Source: a virus
Reading direction: 5' to 3' (one strand)
IMG/VR virus record: IMGVR_UViG_3300042894_007413
Location: 1-23,094 of that record
DNA length: 23,094 nucleotides
Shown: in pieces, positions 1-8,319 of the stretch
Numbering within the stretch: the first letter of the stretch is position 1
How the letters are laid out: each line of letters starts with the position of its first letter
Program-made: the position numbers and the translations under genes
Notes under the pieces: generated by a model
What the model saw: only the letters and a program-made list of their open reading frames with translations
The model's database searches: none
Told to the model about the DNA's origin: nothing

Positions 1-36
1 GCGTGATGCTTCCCTTAACAGTTCTTCAATAAGCAT
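1..36 (-). CDS. N-terminus of a late gene, cut by the window edge
   Basis: Twelve codons are visible and read MLIEELLREASR before the window ends. The start is supported by a late promoter motif (CATAAATA, 42-49) exactly 5 nt upstream of the ATG, the spacing seen at other genes here. The leader is hydrophobic and acidic and contains L-R-E followed by A. This fits the T4 prohead protease rule (hydrophobic-x-Glu, then a small residue) found at the end of capsid-targeting leaders. Nothing can be said of the rest of the protein. Confidence 0.55.
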   Translation of the reverse strand, partial: MLIEELLREASR

Positions 37-40
37 ACAA

Positions 41-1318
41 CTATTTATGAAAATTTCTGTACCAGCTGACCTGTCTGGCCAGTTGAACGCCTCGCTTGCG
101 AGTTTCAGCATTGTCACTTTGTTTCATACGATTAGCACGACTCTTTAGTCGCTTGAGGTCACTGGCTGTGATTTTCTCATCTTTGCCTTTGCCAGCTTTA
201 CGCTTTAAACTGCCAGGTCTGCTGCCGGGTTTGGCACGCTGAGTGAAATCCTCGATCACATCTATAGTGAATTCCGTTACCTGTTTGTGTTCAATATCAG
301 TTGATTTCAAGTACTGTTGTAGGTTTTTAACACCAGTTTTGAATGCCCATCTAAGTCGGTGATCCTCGTAGGGATCACCACCGCTTACGTGAGCGGCGCC
401 AGTGTCGGGATCAATAAACAAAGGAACTACATATTCACCCATTTCTGGCAATTTTCTAGTCCAAATAGCCACCGCCCCGGGCCAGTGTGTATCGTCACTG
501 ACTATAACCACATCCAACTCCTTGGACAACATTTGATAAATGTTAGCAGTTAAATTTTTACCACGGTAAGACGGATGGGTCCAGATTGTAGACGCCACCA
601 GTGCTTTTTTATGATTCAGCATTTGTTCTGAAAAGCTAATACTCACTACGAACTCGTCTTCATCATCCAAAACCACAGCACGACGCTGTTTAGAACCAGA
701 AAGTGTGATATAAGTTACTGTAATGTCGGGGAATCCTGGAAGATCATAATTTTGAAATCGTTCATATTTTAGCATTGATCGCAGCATTCTTTCCACACTG
801 GGATTCATGAAGTCATCAGAATGACCACTATCAGCCATTTGTAAAATTTCATTTACTTGATCTTCATCAATAGTTTTATTGGCGAATTTCAGCATCTGCT
901 CCTGACTGGCTTGATTTGACAGCGTGGGTTTCAGACCTGGATGCAGTGGAGTAGGCCAATCCCCATACTCGACCCAACAAAATCCCTTTGATTCCCAATT
1001 TAGTTCAGGCTCAAATTCTTCATCAATCACTGCCAAAAAGATATAGTATTTGTGACCTCTCGTGGGTTCCACAAACACACTAATGGGGATCATTTCTGCT
1101 GGACCTGAGTATCCACTTTCTTCTGCCATTTCTCTCTTGGCTGCTGTTTGTGCATCCTCACCTGGGTCAATTTGTCCACCCCAACAGCCCCAGGTATTGG
1201 GATGACTAACATATTGGCTGCGATGGTTAAGACAAAACCTTCCAGTACTCTTGGCTACAATCAGGCAACCAGCAGCTTTGCGAATCTTGTTGGTATCAAA
1301 CATTTCATTCAGTATCAT
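41..1318 (-). CDS. Nudix hydrolase with GNAT-like domain and basic tail
   Basis: A 425-residue protein in three parts. Residues about 10-130 are a Nudix hydrolase domain with a near-complete Nudix box at 48-70 (G48, E54, R62-E63, E66-E67, G69), so it probably cleaves a nucleoside diphosphate linked to another group. Residues about 195-290 resemble a GNAT acetyltransferase fold (HPSYRGKNL, then SDDTHWPGAVAIW) and look related to the C-terminal domain of the neighbouring 551-residue protein. The last 65 residues are Lys/Arg-rich and end in SWYRNFHK, a tail type I have seen on phage proteins and which may bind nucleic acid. The start overlaps the upstream stop as ATGA, so the two genes are translationally coupled. 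Substrate and acetyltransferase activity are unproven. Confidence 0.75.
   Translation of the reverse strand: MILNEMFDTNKIRKAAGCLIVAKSTGRFCLNHRSQYVSHPNTWGCWGGQIDPGEDAQTAAKREMAEESGYSGPAEMIPISVFVEPTRGHKYYIFLAVIDEEFEPELNWESKGFCWVEYGDWPTPLHPGLKPTLSNQASQEQMLKFANKTIDEDQVNEILQMADSGHSDDFMNPSVERMLRSMLKYERFQNYDLPGFPDITVTYITLSGSKQRRAVVLDDEDEFVVSISFSEQMLNHKKALVASTIWTHPSYRGKNLTANIYQMLSKELDVVIVSDDTHWPGAVAIWTRKLPEMGEYVVPLFIDPDTGAAHVSGGDPYEDHRLRWAFKTGVKNLQQYLKSTDIEHKQVTEFTIDVIEDFTQRAKPGSRPGSLKRKAGKGKDEKITASDLKRLKSRANRMKQSDNAETRKRGVQLARQVSWYRNFHK
42..49 (-). promoter_or_regulatory. T4-like late promoter motif CATAAATA
   Basis: Reads CATAAATA on the minus strand, then GTTGT, then the ATG at 36. It overlaps the stop codon of the upstream Nudix gene. 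Confidence 0.6.
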
Positions 1319-2970
1319 AACTGTTCCTCTAGATCACTAATTCTATTTTTGAAATCAAATGCTAGGACCAAATGCTTGTTTGATGAGTTATACGCTGTTT
1401 TAGGGTCACCTTTGATGTATTTTTGTTTGTAATAATCAAATAATCTGGGGTTAATGCCAATTTTTTCCAATCCCGGAGTTCCGTCAGTTCTATACCATAT
1501 AGATTTTCCTTCTGGTGTCTGCCCAAGGTCACTGGTTATGATAACTCCGTAGTGTTGTGCTACTTCTTTATAAATTCTAGCTCCTAGATTCAGGTTTCCA
1601 TATTCAGGAGTTACGTGAACATTTTTAACTTGCCAGGATTTTCTTTTTACTTCAAATTTGACCCAAGCCACAATATCAATCTCGCCATGTACTTCATTGG
1701 TTGCTACTAATTCTTTAATCAGACCCTGGTCAATTATGTTCAGTTGGATGCCCTCGTGGCCACTTAATGGCATAGTTTTGTGTGGGAACTTCAGCATGGA
1801 TTTGAGTTTAGGCGATCTCAGAATAGAATGACGACCAACGGGATCTAACATATCAGTTTCACTCAGCTGTTTGTCGTTTGAATGAAAATATTCAGGATGT
1901 GTTTTGCCAAAGTCACGCATCAGAATTCCAGCAGCAGCATTGGCTTGGTTTTCATGTTCACTGCCAGTTTCACCGCTGTGATCTTCCAGTTCATTATTTA
2001 ATCTTTGTACATAATGAACTAATTCATGAGCCAGTGTTCTCATGATGTCCATGGGATGTCTTTTATCTAGCACTAACACAATATGATCAGTGTGTGGGTC
2101 AAAGTATCCAAAAGCAGTAGGGTGGCTGGTAGCAAAATTCTTTTGAAATTTAATTTTGGGCAATTGCTGTAACTCCAGTTTTTGTACTGCAAACTTTAGA
2201 AAATCCGTCAGTACCTGCCCACTCTGTACAGATTCCGAAACTATGTCAGAACTCTTTTTTTTAGGCTTGGATGTTTTAGTTATCATAACAGCAGTTTTTG
2301 TGAGGTTAGGTACCTTTTTAGCATCAAACCCTGGTCCCAATATACTAACCACGTACTCAATGAGTTCATTGCCGTCAAAACCCTTTTGGTAAATTCTGCC
2401 ACCAGGTCTCAAAATCCAAACTGATCCGGGCTCATCTCCGGGTTCGAAATTTTTAGTTCGATCGATATCGTCTCGATATCCTCTAACACCAATAACAGCC
2501 ATACCTCCAGTTTTGAGCAGTTTGCCAATGTGCTTTACTACTCTGTCTCGAATGTTCGGTGGCAACACGTTCAACACATTCAAACACACCACAGCGTCGT
2601 ATTGTTCGGTAATCTCTGATGACTTTGTGAAAGTGGGCTTTGATTTGGCTCGTTTGGGTTCAGGCTCATAGGAATCAACTTGAGCAATATCTGTTAACAC
2701 CGATCTCATGGCATTTGTGCCGGATCCCAGACCTGCACCATAATCCAGAACTCTGGCTCCTGGTTGGATAAGAGGCAACAATAGCGAAGCTGCTTTAGCG
2801 TAACTGGTTTTCGTGGCTTCTACTTGCGTGGTTTCTGACCCAGGTTGATGCTCAATATCCTCATCATCTTCTTTTTTGGATTTTAACTTTTCCACATTCA
2901 GTAAAGATGGATCGTCCTTTTTGTTTGAACCTTCGCTAATGTTTACGCTTAAAAAATCCCGGAGTTTCAT
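1315..2970 (-). CDS. Methyltransferase-HExxH metallopeptidase-GNAT-like fusion protein
   Basis: A 551-residue protein. After a leader (MKLRDFLSVNISE then GS) comes a class I SAM-dependent methyltransferase domain at about 55-232 with the SAM-binding loop VLDYGAGLGSG at 74-84. A zinc metallopeptidase domain follows at about 250-360, with H315-E316-x-x-H319 in AHELVHY and a downstream E340 as candidate third ligand. The C-terminal 430-545 resembles a GNAT-like domain (SDLGQTPEGKSIWYR) also present in the adjacent Nudix protein. Three enzyme folds in one chain is unusual. A late promoter motif lies 5 nt before the ATG, and the leader ends I-S-E/G, matching a T4 gp21-type cleavage site. The protein is therefore a candidate virion-packaged effector (inference). 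Confidence 0.72.
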   Translation of the reverse strand: MKLRDFLSVNISEGSNKKDDPSLLNVEKLKSKKEDDEDIEHQPGSETTQVEATKTSYAKAASLLLPLIQPGARVLDYGAGLGSGTNAMRSVLTDIAQVDSYEPEPKRAKSKPTFTKSSEITEQYDAVVCLNVLNVLPPNIRDRVVKHIGKLLKTGGMAVIGVRGYRDDIDRTKNFEPGDEPGSVWILRPGGRIYQKGFDGNELIEYVVSILGPGFDAKKVPNLTKTAVMITKTSKPKKKSSDIVSESVQSGQVLTDFLKFAVQKLELQQLPKIKFQKNFATSHPTAFGYFDPHTDHIVLVLDKRHPMDIMRTLAHELVHYVQRLNNELEDHSGETGSEHENQANAAAGILMRDFGKTHPEYFHSNDKQLSETDMLDPVGRHSILRSPKLKSMLKFPHKTMPLSGHEGIQLNIIDQGLIKELVATNEVHGEIDIVAWVKFEVKRKSWQVKNVHVTPEYGNLNLGARIYKEVAQHYGVIITSDLGQTPEGKSIWYRTDGTPGLEKIGINPRLFDYYKQKYIKGDPKTAYNSSNKHLVLAFDFKNRISDLEEQL

Positions 2971-2975
2971 GTGAT

Positions 2976-2983
2976 TATTTATC
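2976..2983 (-). promoter_or_regulatory. T4-like late promoter motif GATAAATA
   Basis: GATAAATA, then ATCAC, then the ATG at 2970. The 5-nt spacing puts the expected +1 at the first base of the start codon. Confidence 0.65.
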
Positions 2984-2994
2984 CATTTGTGTTT

Positions 2995-4611
2995 TTAAAA
3001 ATCTCTATATACTTGTACTTCCGAAGGCATTGGACCATTCAGTGTTGATGCCCAAGCTCGGATCTTGTTGTCTCTGTCTGCATCTGTGCTATTGAAGCGA
3101 TGCAGTATCCGGCCATTCGAATCCACTACTTTCCAGGAGTACTCTCCAGGTTTGGGTGCTTCGGGTTTTGTTTCAGGTGCAGTCTGAGGTTTAGATCTGA
3201 GTTGGGTTAGTTCTCTCTGTTGAATGATACCAGTCATTGCAGCTCTAAACTCTTCTTTGTTAATTTCACCTGCTAGCACTTGTGCAAACAGACTGCGAGT
3301 GGAGTCGTTGCCAGGCTTGATTATCTTGTAGAATTTTTTGAGGTATTCTTTTCTGTAAGCGTCTGGGTCCATGGCTGCGCTCAACGCCACAGTGTAACGA
3401 TTTACCACAGCTAACAATTCCTCTATTGGCTTATCTAACCAATTATCACCAGGACTGCGGAATTCTACCCTGTTATCATGTATGTTAATGCTGTCTATGT
3501 GGCGAGTCTTGCCTGTGTGTATATATTTAGATGTAATCTGAGTAAAATGCTTGCGCATTTGATTGAAAATTTGATCTGTATATGCAGAATCAAAAGCGGC
3601 AGACGAAGTTAAGTTAGCTGCTTTATTTTTAATTTCACGAGTCATGTTTCTGGAATAACTGTTAAATTCTCTTTCAAACTGTTTCAGCACATACTCATCG
3701 CCGCTCAGTATAACCAGTTTAACATAATCAATTTTTGCCCGATCAAACGCAGGAAAACTCATGTTGATATGCAATCCGGTTTCAGAATCAGTATAACAGT
3801 TACGTTGCCCCCAGTTATAAATCTTAGCGAATTCTCTCACAGCTTGTTCATATGGCAGAGGTGGTCCAATAATTTCCACTCCATGATCAGAGTTATTTGA
3901 GCTCAATGAGGAGTCCGGTTCCACGATGTAATAGTCACCGCCCCTGGCCACACCATGATAATCTTCACTCCAAGTAGCATTACGACCAGTTACATTTTTT
4001 ATTGTTTTTGATACTTCTCCAAATACAGATGCTTTCTTGATGCGTGGCCATTCAATTTCGCCCGAGTATCTATTATAGATATCACTGGCCATTGTTAAAT
4101 CTTCGCTTGATAAAAAGTCTTCAAATGTATAATGATCGTCAAAATCTTGGAGATATTGTTCGTGAGCCATGTTATATTCATGGGTTTCATTTGATATTGC
4201 TTGCTCAACATGGTCTTCCAAATAGTCTAAGTCATACCCTTCGGTGTCTTTGATATCTGTGTTGTCAACTATCCATTCTCGAACATAATCAGTTTTTGCT
4301 GATTCCCAATCACGGTTAATTTGAACTGTTTTCCAATATTCAAAATCTTGATCTATGCTTCTCATGAAACGTCTAACTGCACGACTGGAATTTGGACCAT
4401 CTAAAAAAAAGTCTTCAACATCGTCGTATGTTTTCATTTTTTCATCATAATCAAAATCTGGTTCTTCATCCAGATCATATATGTTACCGTCCACAAACAT
4501 TTCCATTTCAAAACCCAGTGTGGGTCTCAATTTGGCTGCCTGTGTGCTGAGACTGCCCGGGGCCATTTTGATTTCAGTCACATTTTGTTCTATTAGATCA
4601 CGAAGTTTCAT
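2995..4611 (-). CDS. Amidoligase-family enzyme (carboxylate-amine ligase fold)
   Basis: A 538-residue protein that fits the Amidoligase_2 family, ATP-dependent enzymes related to glutamate-cysteine ligase and glutamine synthetase that form peptide or isopeptide bonds. Visible family signatures are the first strand with acidic metal ligands, GFEMEMFV (33-40); the EPDSSL...GVEIIGPPLP strand pair (231-253); GLHINMS (279-285); and VEFRSPG (382-388). Residues 490-538 form a small extra C-terminal module after a Pro/Lys-rich linker at about 474-489. The leader MKLRDLIEQNVTE closely resembles that of the downstream 551-residue protein. There is no late motif directly upstream. The start lies 3 nt after the stop of the oxidoreductase gene, so the two are co-transcribed. 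The substrate is unknown; cell-wall or protein tagging are possibilities. Confidence 0.7.
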   Translation of the reverse strand: MKLRDLIEQNVTEIKMAPGSLSTQAAKLRPTLGFEMEMFVDGNIYDLDEEPDFDYDEKMKTYDDVEDFFLDGPNSSRAVRRFMRSIDQDFEYWKTVQINRDWESAKTDYVREWIVDNTDIKDTEGYDLDYLEDHVEQAISNETHEYNMAHEQYLQDFDDHYTFEDFLSSEDLTMASDIYNRYSGEIEWPRIKKASVFGEVSKTIKNVTGRNATWSEDYHGVARGGDYYIVEPDSSLSSNNSDHGVEIIGPPLPYEQAVREFAKIYNWGQRNCYTDSETGLHINMSFPAFDRAKIDYVKLVILSGDEYVLKQFEREFNSYSRNMTREIKNKAANLTSSAAFDSAYTDQIFNQMRKHFTQITSKYIHTGKTRHIDSINIHDNRVEFRSPGDNWLDKPIEELLAVVNRYTVALSAAMDPDAYRKEYLKKFYKIIKPGNDSTRSLFAQVLAGEINKEEFRAAMTGIIQQRELTQLRSKPQTAPETKPEAPKPGEYSWKVVDSNGRILHRFNSTDADRDNKIRAWASTLNGPMPSEVQVYRDF

Positions 4612-4614
4612 AAA

Positions 4615-5382
4615 TTACAGCCCTTGTTCTCTCATGTAATCATGATTTTTTATAACAGGCATAGTTACTGGCTCATTGATTTCATCCAGTGGCTCTGTTT
4701 CAACTGGTTCAGGTTCAATTGGTTCAGACTTGGCGGCAGAAACATGTGGCTGCCAGCTCATGTAATCAGGTCTGGGTTCTTTGTTTTCCTGAACCTCAGC
4801 GCCAATCTTACGACGTCTGAGCAGCTGAGTCCAGGCAGCTTGATTTCTAGCAAATAGTTCAATGTGTTGTTGTGTTCTCTGGTCAGTGCGGATGTCTTTG
4901 CGATCTTGCATCACACAGGGCACAATTGCATCTGGTGGCACAGTGAATCCCATGTTGGTTGCAAAGTTCAATAGTAGCCCAGTGATTTGTTGAAAGCCGT
5001 CATCACTGCCGCTTATGATTGCACCAAATGTTTTGCCATACAGGGGATTGATAGCAGTCTTGATGGCAAAATCGTCATAGTAGCACATGCGTTCCATCAG
5101 GGCCTGGATCAGGCTGCTGTGTATTCCCCACCAGATGGGAGTGGAGAAAATCACACAATCAGCTCCCAGTACCTTGGCTAGTGCTTGAGTCATACCATCA
5201 GCGTTGCCGCTTTCAGTAACATTGCTTACACCAGGTTCGTACTGGATTTTTCTCAGATTGAACAATTCAACTTCTTTGAAACCCCGTTCCAGTAGCTGCT
5301 TTTCCACTAATTTTGCAATATAAGCACTATTGCTGTCTGATTGTTTTTGCTTCAGTGATCCCAAAAATATAATGGCTTTCAT
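4615..5382 (-). CDS. Flavodoxin-fold NAD(P)H-dependent FMN reductase-like protein
   Basis: A 255-residue protein. Residues 1-165 show the flavodoxin-like fold of NADPH-dependent FMN reductases. The first strand and phosphate-binding loop are IIFLGSLKQKQSDSNS, followed by a FSTPIWWGIHSSLIQ loop typical of the family and a third loop around SGSDDGF. It probably binds FMN and reduces flavin, quinone or disulfide-type substrates in the cytoplasm. The C-terminal 60 residues are a Pro/Glu-rich extension with repeated EPxE units and no clear fold, longer than the usual family end. A perfect TATAAATA late motif lies 5 nt upstream of the ATG, so it heads a late transcript that also carries the amidoligase gene. 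Confidence 0.7.
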   Translation of the reverse strand: MKAIIFLGSLKQKQSDSNSAYIAKLVEKQLLERGFKEVELFNLRKIQYEPGVSNVTESGNADGMTQALAKVLGADCVIFSTPIWWGIHSSLIQALMERMCYYDDFAIKTAINPLYGKTFGAIISGSDDGFQQITGLLLNFATNMGFTVPPDAIVPCVMQDRKDIRTDQRTQQHIELFARNQAAWTQLLRRRKIGAEVQENKEPRPDYMSWQPHVSAAKSEPIEPEPVETEPLDEINEPVTMPVIKNHDYMREQGL

Positions 5383-5387
5383 GCCGG

Positions 5388-5395
5388 TATTTATA
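5388..5395 (-). promoter_or_regulatory. T4-like late promoter, perfect TATAAATA
   Basis: TATAAATA, then CCGGC, then the ATG at 5382. This is an exact match to the T4 late consensus with the 5-nt spacing found at other genes in the window. Confidence 0.75.
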
Positions 5396-5407
5396 CAACA
5401 ATGCTGA

Positions 5408-6571
5408 TCAGCGGTGCCACAACAGGAAGCTGGTAATTACATCTGGTCTGAATGCTGCACGATCGCCGTCGCCCTGAGTCACAATCACATGCCATCTGGG
5501 TTGATCACTCTGTGGTGTATCCAGCATCTGATCATAAGTGATGATGTCCTGCACAGGCACATGGTAGGTCTTGGCCAACTGTTGACGGAACGTGTTCAGG
5601 CTCTTGGCGTCCTTGAACTGAATGCGACCCTTGGCATCTTTAATAAGTGCATTGCCTTCGTGCTGGATCAGATCCCAGAACATGCTCTGTGGCACAGTGA
5701 TGGCCTGCTTGACAGTTTTACCAGCGTCTTTTGCTCGTTGAATCTGAATAACATCGCTGCGTCTGGCACCAGTGCTGAAGTTGATCAGGAAGTTACTGGG
5801 AAGATTTCCAACAGCGATATCAGCCACTTTGGTATAGGCATAAAACTGCACATCGGGGTTTGCTTTGGCCAGATCCAAAGCCATCTCCAGGTACTCTTTG
5901 CTGAAGAAGTCACCAGCGTCATGCCAACGAACCACCAGCTCTATGTCTTTCTTCTTGAGCTTTTTCTTGATTTTGTTAATTTCAGTGCTGATTAATCCAA
6001 AGTATCCAGCTGGGTCGTTCACCAAAAAGTTAAGAGCTCGGGCAGCACTCAGTGAGCTGGTAGGAAACATCACATACCCACCACGTCGAGCATAGCAGTA
6101 TTTCTGACATTCGCCAGCACTGGGGCAGGTTGTGATTTCCACAAACTCGCCAGTTTCTTCGTCCACCACTATGCCTTTGAGTGCTGGTAAACTGATGTCA
6201 TAGAGCACTTTGTCCTTGTCGCTGCTCTTGACCATCTTGGCACTGGGGGCACTCTTGACCATCTTGGTGTTGATGCCCATCAGCGTCAGCGGTCGCTTGG
6301 TGATTTTCTGTCGCAACTGATCCAGATCCCAAACGTCCTCAGCATCATCAGTCTTGGTGATGTTGCTGGCATGTATGTACGCACCCATGCGTTCTTTGGG
6401 AGTCTTGGTCTTGCTCTTGATTCTGCCAGCCATGGCTTGCATCTCGGGATCGGTAATTCTGCGCTGTCCTGGTGGGTTCAGCTTGAGAGCTTCATCCAGC
6501 TGGTCGTTGAGATCCAGTCTGTGGACTGTGAATCCACCCAATCGTTTTTCCATTAATTCTCTAGTGTTCAT
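5408..6571 (-). CDS. gp88-like phage protein
   Basis: A 387-residue protein matching the phage gene product 88 family, whose function is unknown. Recognisable blocks are ITTCPSAGECQKYCYARRGG (about 146-165) and VVRWHDAGDFFSKEYLEMAL (about 213-232), followed by FYAYTKV. Three cysteines (C149, C155, C159; spacing C-x5-C-x3-C) sit in the first block and could bind a metal or iron-sulfur cluster, which is inference from spacing only. The start is set by a late promoter motif 5 nt upstream. The last codons lie 25 nt from the start of the downstream oxidoreductase gene. Confidence 0.72.
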   Translation of the reverse strand: MNTRELMEKRLGGFTVHRLDLNDQLDEALKLNPPGQRRITDPEMQAMAGRIKSKTKTPKERMGAYIHASNITKTDDAEDVWDLDQLRQKITKRPLTLMGINTKMVKSAPSAKMVKSSDKDKVLYDISLPALKGIVVDEETGEFVEITTCPSAGECQKYCYARRGGYVMFPTSSLSAARALNFLVNDPAGYFGLISTEINKIKKKLKKKDIELVVRWHDAGDFFSKEYLEMALDLAKANPDVQFYAYTKVADIAVGNLPSNFLINFSTGARRSDVIQIQRAKDAGKTVKQAITVPQSMFWDLIQHEGNALIKDAKGRIQFKDAKSLNTFRQQLAKTYHVPVQDIITYDQMLDTPQSDQPRWHVIVTQGDGDRAAFRPDVITSFLLWHR

Positions 6572-6576
6572 GTCAT

Positions 6577-6584
6577 TATTTATG
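6577..6584 (-). promoter_or_regulatory. T4-like late promoter motif CATAAATA
   Basis: CATAAATA, then ATGAC, then the ATG at 6571. It lies at the foot of a perfect hairpin (6584-6590 with 6594-6600). Confidence 0.65.
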
Positions 6585-7036
6585 ATGTGCTACGCACATC
6601 AGCGTCTTCGCTTCCGCAGTCAGCTCGACGCGATTTTTAATGAACTTTTAAGATATCACTGCTATAGATTCAGCCACTCTTCGCCCGTCCGCGGGGCGAA
6701 GCGGAAAAGATCTGCTATGAGTTCTTGATCCAGTCAATACAGAAGTTTATGCGGAGGCGGTTGGCCTGTACCCCCTGCTTCTTCTTCGTTTCACACACGT
6801 TGGACCATAAGGGCAAACTCACTTAATCCTGCTCAACCTTCAAGCTAATGTGCGAAAACCAACGGAAACACACAGACACAGTATTGACATGCGTCAGTGT
6901 GTTTAGCGGTTGTATCTTTTTCACAGAGCCGCTATCATTTGTTTAGGTGCGTAACTCGCAAGATCCGTCCGCAATATCCGATGCTGACTCAATGCGGGTC
7001 GAGCTGCCTCGACCAAACAGTGTTACTATGAATGAT
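6584..7036. other. Hairpin-rich intergenic stretch, possible structured RNA
   Basis: About 450 bases without a convincing gene, unusual in this tightly packed genome. It contains several perfect stems: GATGTGC/GCACATC (6584-6590, 6594-6600); CTTCGCCC/GGGCGAAG (6679-6686, 6694-6701); AAACACAC/GTGTGTTT (6866-6873, 6897-6904) enclosing TGAC/GTCA (6885-6888, 6893-6896); TAGCGG/CCGCTA (6904-6909, 6929-6934); and GGTCGAG/CTCGACC (6997-7003, 7008-7014). Parts are more GC-rich than the flanks. I looked for tmRNA, RNase P and 6S signatures and found none. It may be one or more non-coding RNAs, a set of terminators, or decayed coding sequence. Confidence 0.35.
6715..6822 (-). CDS. Possible 35-residue peptide or gene remnant
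   Basis: A GTG-started frame of 35 codons plus TAG, with AGGA about 6 nt upstream. It ends RINFCIDWIKNS, and its composition looks protein-like (basic centre, mixed hydrophobic end). Neighbouring short frames upstream on the same strand also look coding-like but are broken by stops, so this could be the tail of a decayed gene. I do not recognise it. Confidence 0.2.
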   Translation of the reverse strand: MSLPLWSNVCETKKKQGVQANRLRINFCIDWIKNS

Positions 7037-7059
7037 TGGGCTGGATTTTGTCCAGCCCA
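7037..7059 (-). terminator. Hairpin terminator candidate after the beta-barrel gene
   Basis: TGGGCTGGA pairs with TCCAGCCCA, a perfect 9-bp stem with a 5-base loop, 14 bases after the stop codon of the last gene in the early operon. It lacks a clear U-run downstream on the minus strand, so it could also be a transcript-end protector rather than a factor-independent terminator. Confidence 0.55.
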
Positions 7060-7072
7060 GGCTTAAAACGAT

Positions 7073-7675
7073 TTACTTCTGAAATGCAACTCCAAAAGTC
7101 CAGACAGTGCGATGCAGATAACCACGTTGTAGTTCATAAGAAGTCACTACTGCAAGCCCCGGAGTAAGATTGTAACCCACACCCAGCTTTTTAATATTGT
7201 ACTTGGTGTTACGATCATTAGTCAAACTTTTGCTGATTTCGTATCCAGCTCTGAGAGTCATTGCACCCAGAGCATAACGAACACGTGGTTCAAAAATATA
7301 ACCCGTATCGTTTACTCCATCAGGTCCAAACAACTGGCGAACTCCACCACGGGCACCAATCTCCAGATCCTGTAACTTGATCAGATTGTTTTTCAACAGT
7401 GCAGCACTGGCTTGGCTGGGTGTATTCTGACGTTGTTGGAAAAACTGTACGTTTTGCCAGTACATGGGGGCATTGTAATTTCTGCTCTGCACTGACTCTA
7501 GGCGAATTTCTGCAGCCAGATTATCACCCGATAGCTTAATGGTATCAGTGATTCTGACTCCCTTGGCTAGGGATTGCACTTGGTGATCCTTCATGCTAAC
7601 TGCTTCCAGCCTGATCTGATGATCCAGTGCTTGGCACTGAAACGCCAACATTGCAAAAAACAGTATCTTTTTCAT
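7073..7675 (-). CDS. Secreted, probable outer-membrane beta-barrel protein
   Basis: A 200-residue protein. The start at 7675 is chosen over an upstream in-frame ATG because it begins a signal peptide (MKKILFFAMLAFQCQA), has GGAG 5 nt before it, and lies 10 nt after the ClpP-like stop codon; the longer frame would run inside that gene. After the signal come alternating hydrophobic/polar strands separated by turns (for example EPRVRYALGAMTLRAGYEIS and KKLGVGYNLTPGLAVVTSYE), ending WTFGVAF near the C-terminus. This pattern suits a small outer-membrane barrel. Function is unknown: modifying the host surface or blocking superinfection would fit a phage, and a link to the curli-like cassette further along is speculative. 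It is the last gene of the early operon and is followed by a hairpin. Confidence 0.6.
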   Translation of the reverse strand: MKKILFFAMLAFQCQALDHQIRLEAVSMKDHQVQSLAKGVRITDTIKLSGDNLAAEIRLESVQSRNYNAPMYWQNVQFFQQRQNTPSQASAALLKNNLIKLQDLEIGARGGVRQLFGPDGVNDTGYIFEPRVRYALGAMTLRAGYEISKSLTNDRNTKYNIKKLGVGYNLTPGLAVVTSYELQRGYLHRTVWTFGVAFQK

Positions 7676-7685
7676 ATCAACTCCA

Positions 7686-8315
7686 TTATTTGTAGGGATA
7701 ATAGGTAGCCACCCGGTCTGCAATCCCCAGTTTAATTGCATCACGAGCCTCCAAGTAAACATCACTGGGAGGAAGCAGGTACTGACGTATGTCAGCATCA
7801 GTTTTCAAACTGGTGCAGGTTTTAATATGATTTATTAAACGTCGTTCCAGCCTGGCGAGTTCAGAAGTTTGGGCCATTAGTTCATGAGCCTTGCCACCAG
7901 TATACCAACTGAATTGGTGGCTCATGATACTGGTGTTGGGCGTGACAGTGCGATGACCAGGTTCACCAGCCATGAATGCAAACAGGGCACTGCTGGCTAT
8001 GCTGCCAATACCCACGGTATGAATGGGAATACGGCTGCCTTTCATCACATCAATTAAACCAAAACAAGCACTTAAATCACCGCCATCACTCATGAACATC
8101 AGAGTAATGTGTTGTGGTTTTCGGTTTGCTGGGCTGTAATTTTTATTCAGTATAAATTTGATACATCTGGCCACGCTGGAGGTGGTAAATTCCTCACTGA
8201 ACAGATAAATCCCATTTCGATCCAGATTAGATGTGACATCTGAATCAAAATAGGATTGATCGTCTAGAAATTCTGATACTTCTGCACTGCCAGAATTTTT
8301 TTTGTTTTTTGACAT
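7686..8315 (-). CDS. ClpP-like serine protease
   Basis: A 209-residue member of the ClpP/crotonase-fold serine protease family. Aligning by eye to ClpP gives a full catalytic triad: S108 in GSIASSALFAFMAG, H133 in MSHQF and D185 in SDVYLEARDAIKLGIAD. The GGDL turn before the active-site helix (about 78-81) is also present. Phage ClpP-like proteins often act as head-maturation proteases, but this one sits among small early-type genes without portal or capsid genes nearby, so a regulatory or host-protein-degrading role is equally possible. The start at 8315 lies 4 nt after the upstream stop; the longer frame would overlap that gene entirely. The N-terminal 30 residues are polar and Lys/Asp-rich. 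Confidence 0.75.
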   Translation of the reverse strand: MSKNKKNSGSAEVSEFLDDQSYFDSDVTSNLDRNGIYLFSEEFTTSSVARCIKFILNKNYSPANRKPQHITLMFMSDGGDLSACFGLIDVMKGSRIPIHTVGIGSIASSALFAFMAGEPGHRTVTPNTSIMSHQFSWYTGGKAHELMAQTSELARLERRLINHIKTCTSLKTDADIRQYLLPPSDVYLEARDAIKLGIADRVATYYPYK

Positions 8316-8319
8316 AGCG

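Noticed and set aside
5414-5995. Plus-strand frame of 193 codons within the gp88-like gene
   Set aside because: Shadow frame opposite a recognisable family; no promoter, ribosome-binding site or domain.
6572-7072. tmRNA, RNase P RNA or 6S RNA in the gap
   Set aside because: I saw no tRNA-like ends, tag frame or known conserved core on either strand.
7676-7798. N-terminal extension of the beta-barrel protein
   Set aside because: It reads back into the ClpP-like gene in another frame; the start at 7675 has a signal peptide and ribosome-binding site.
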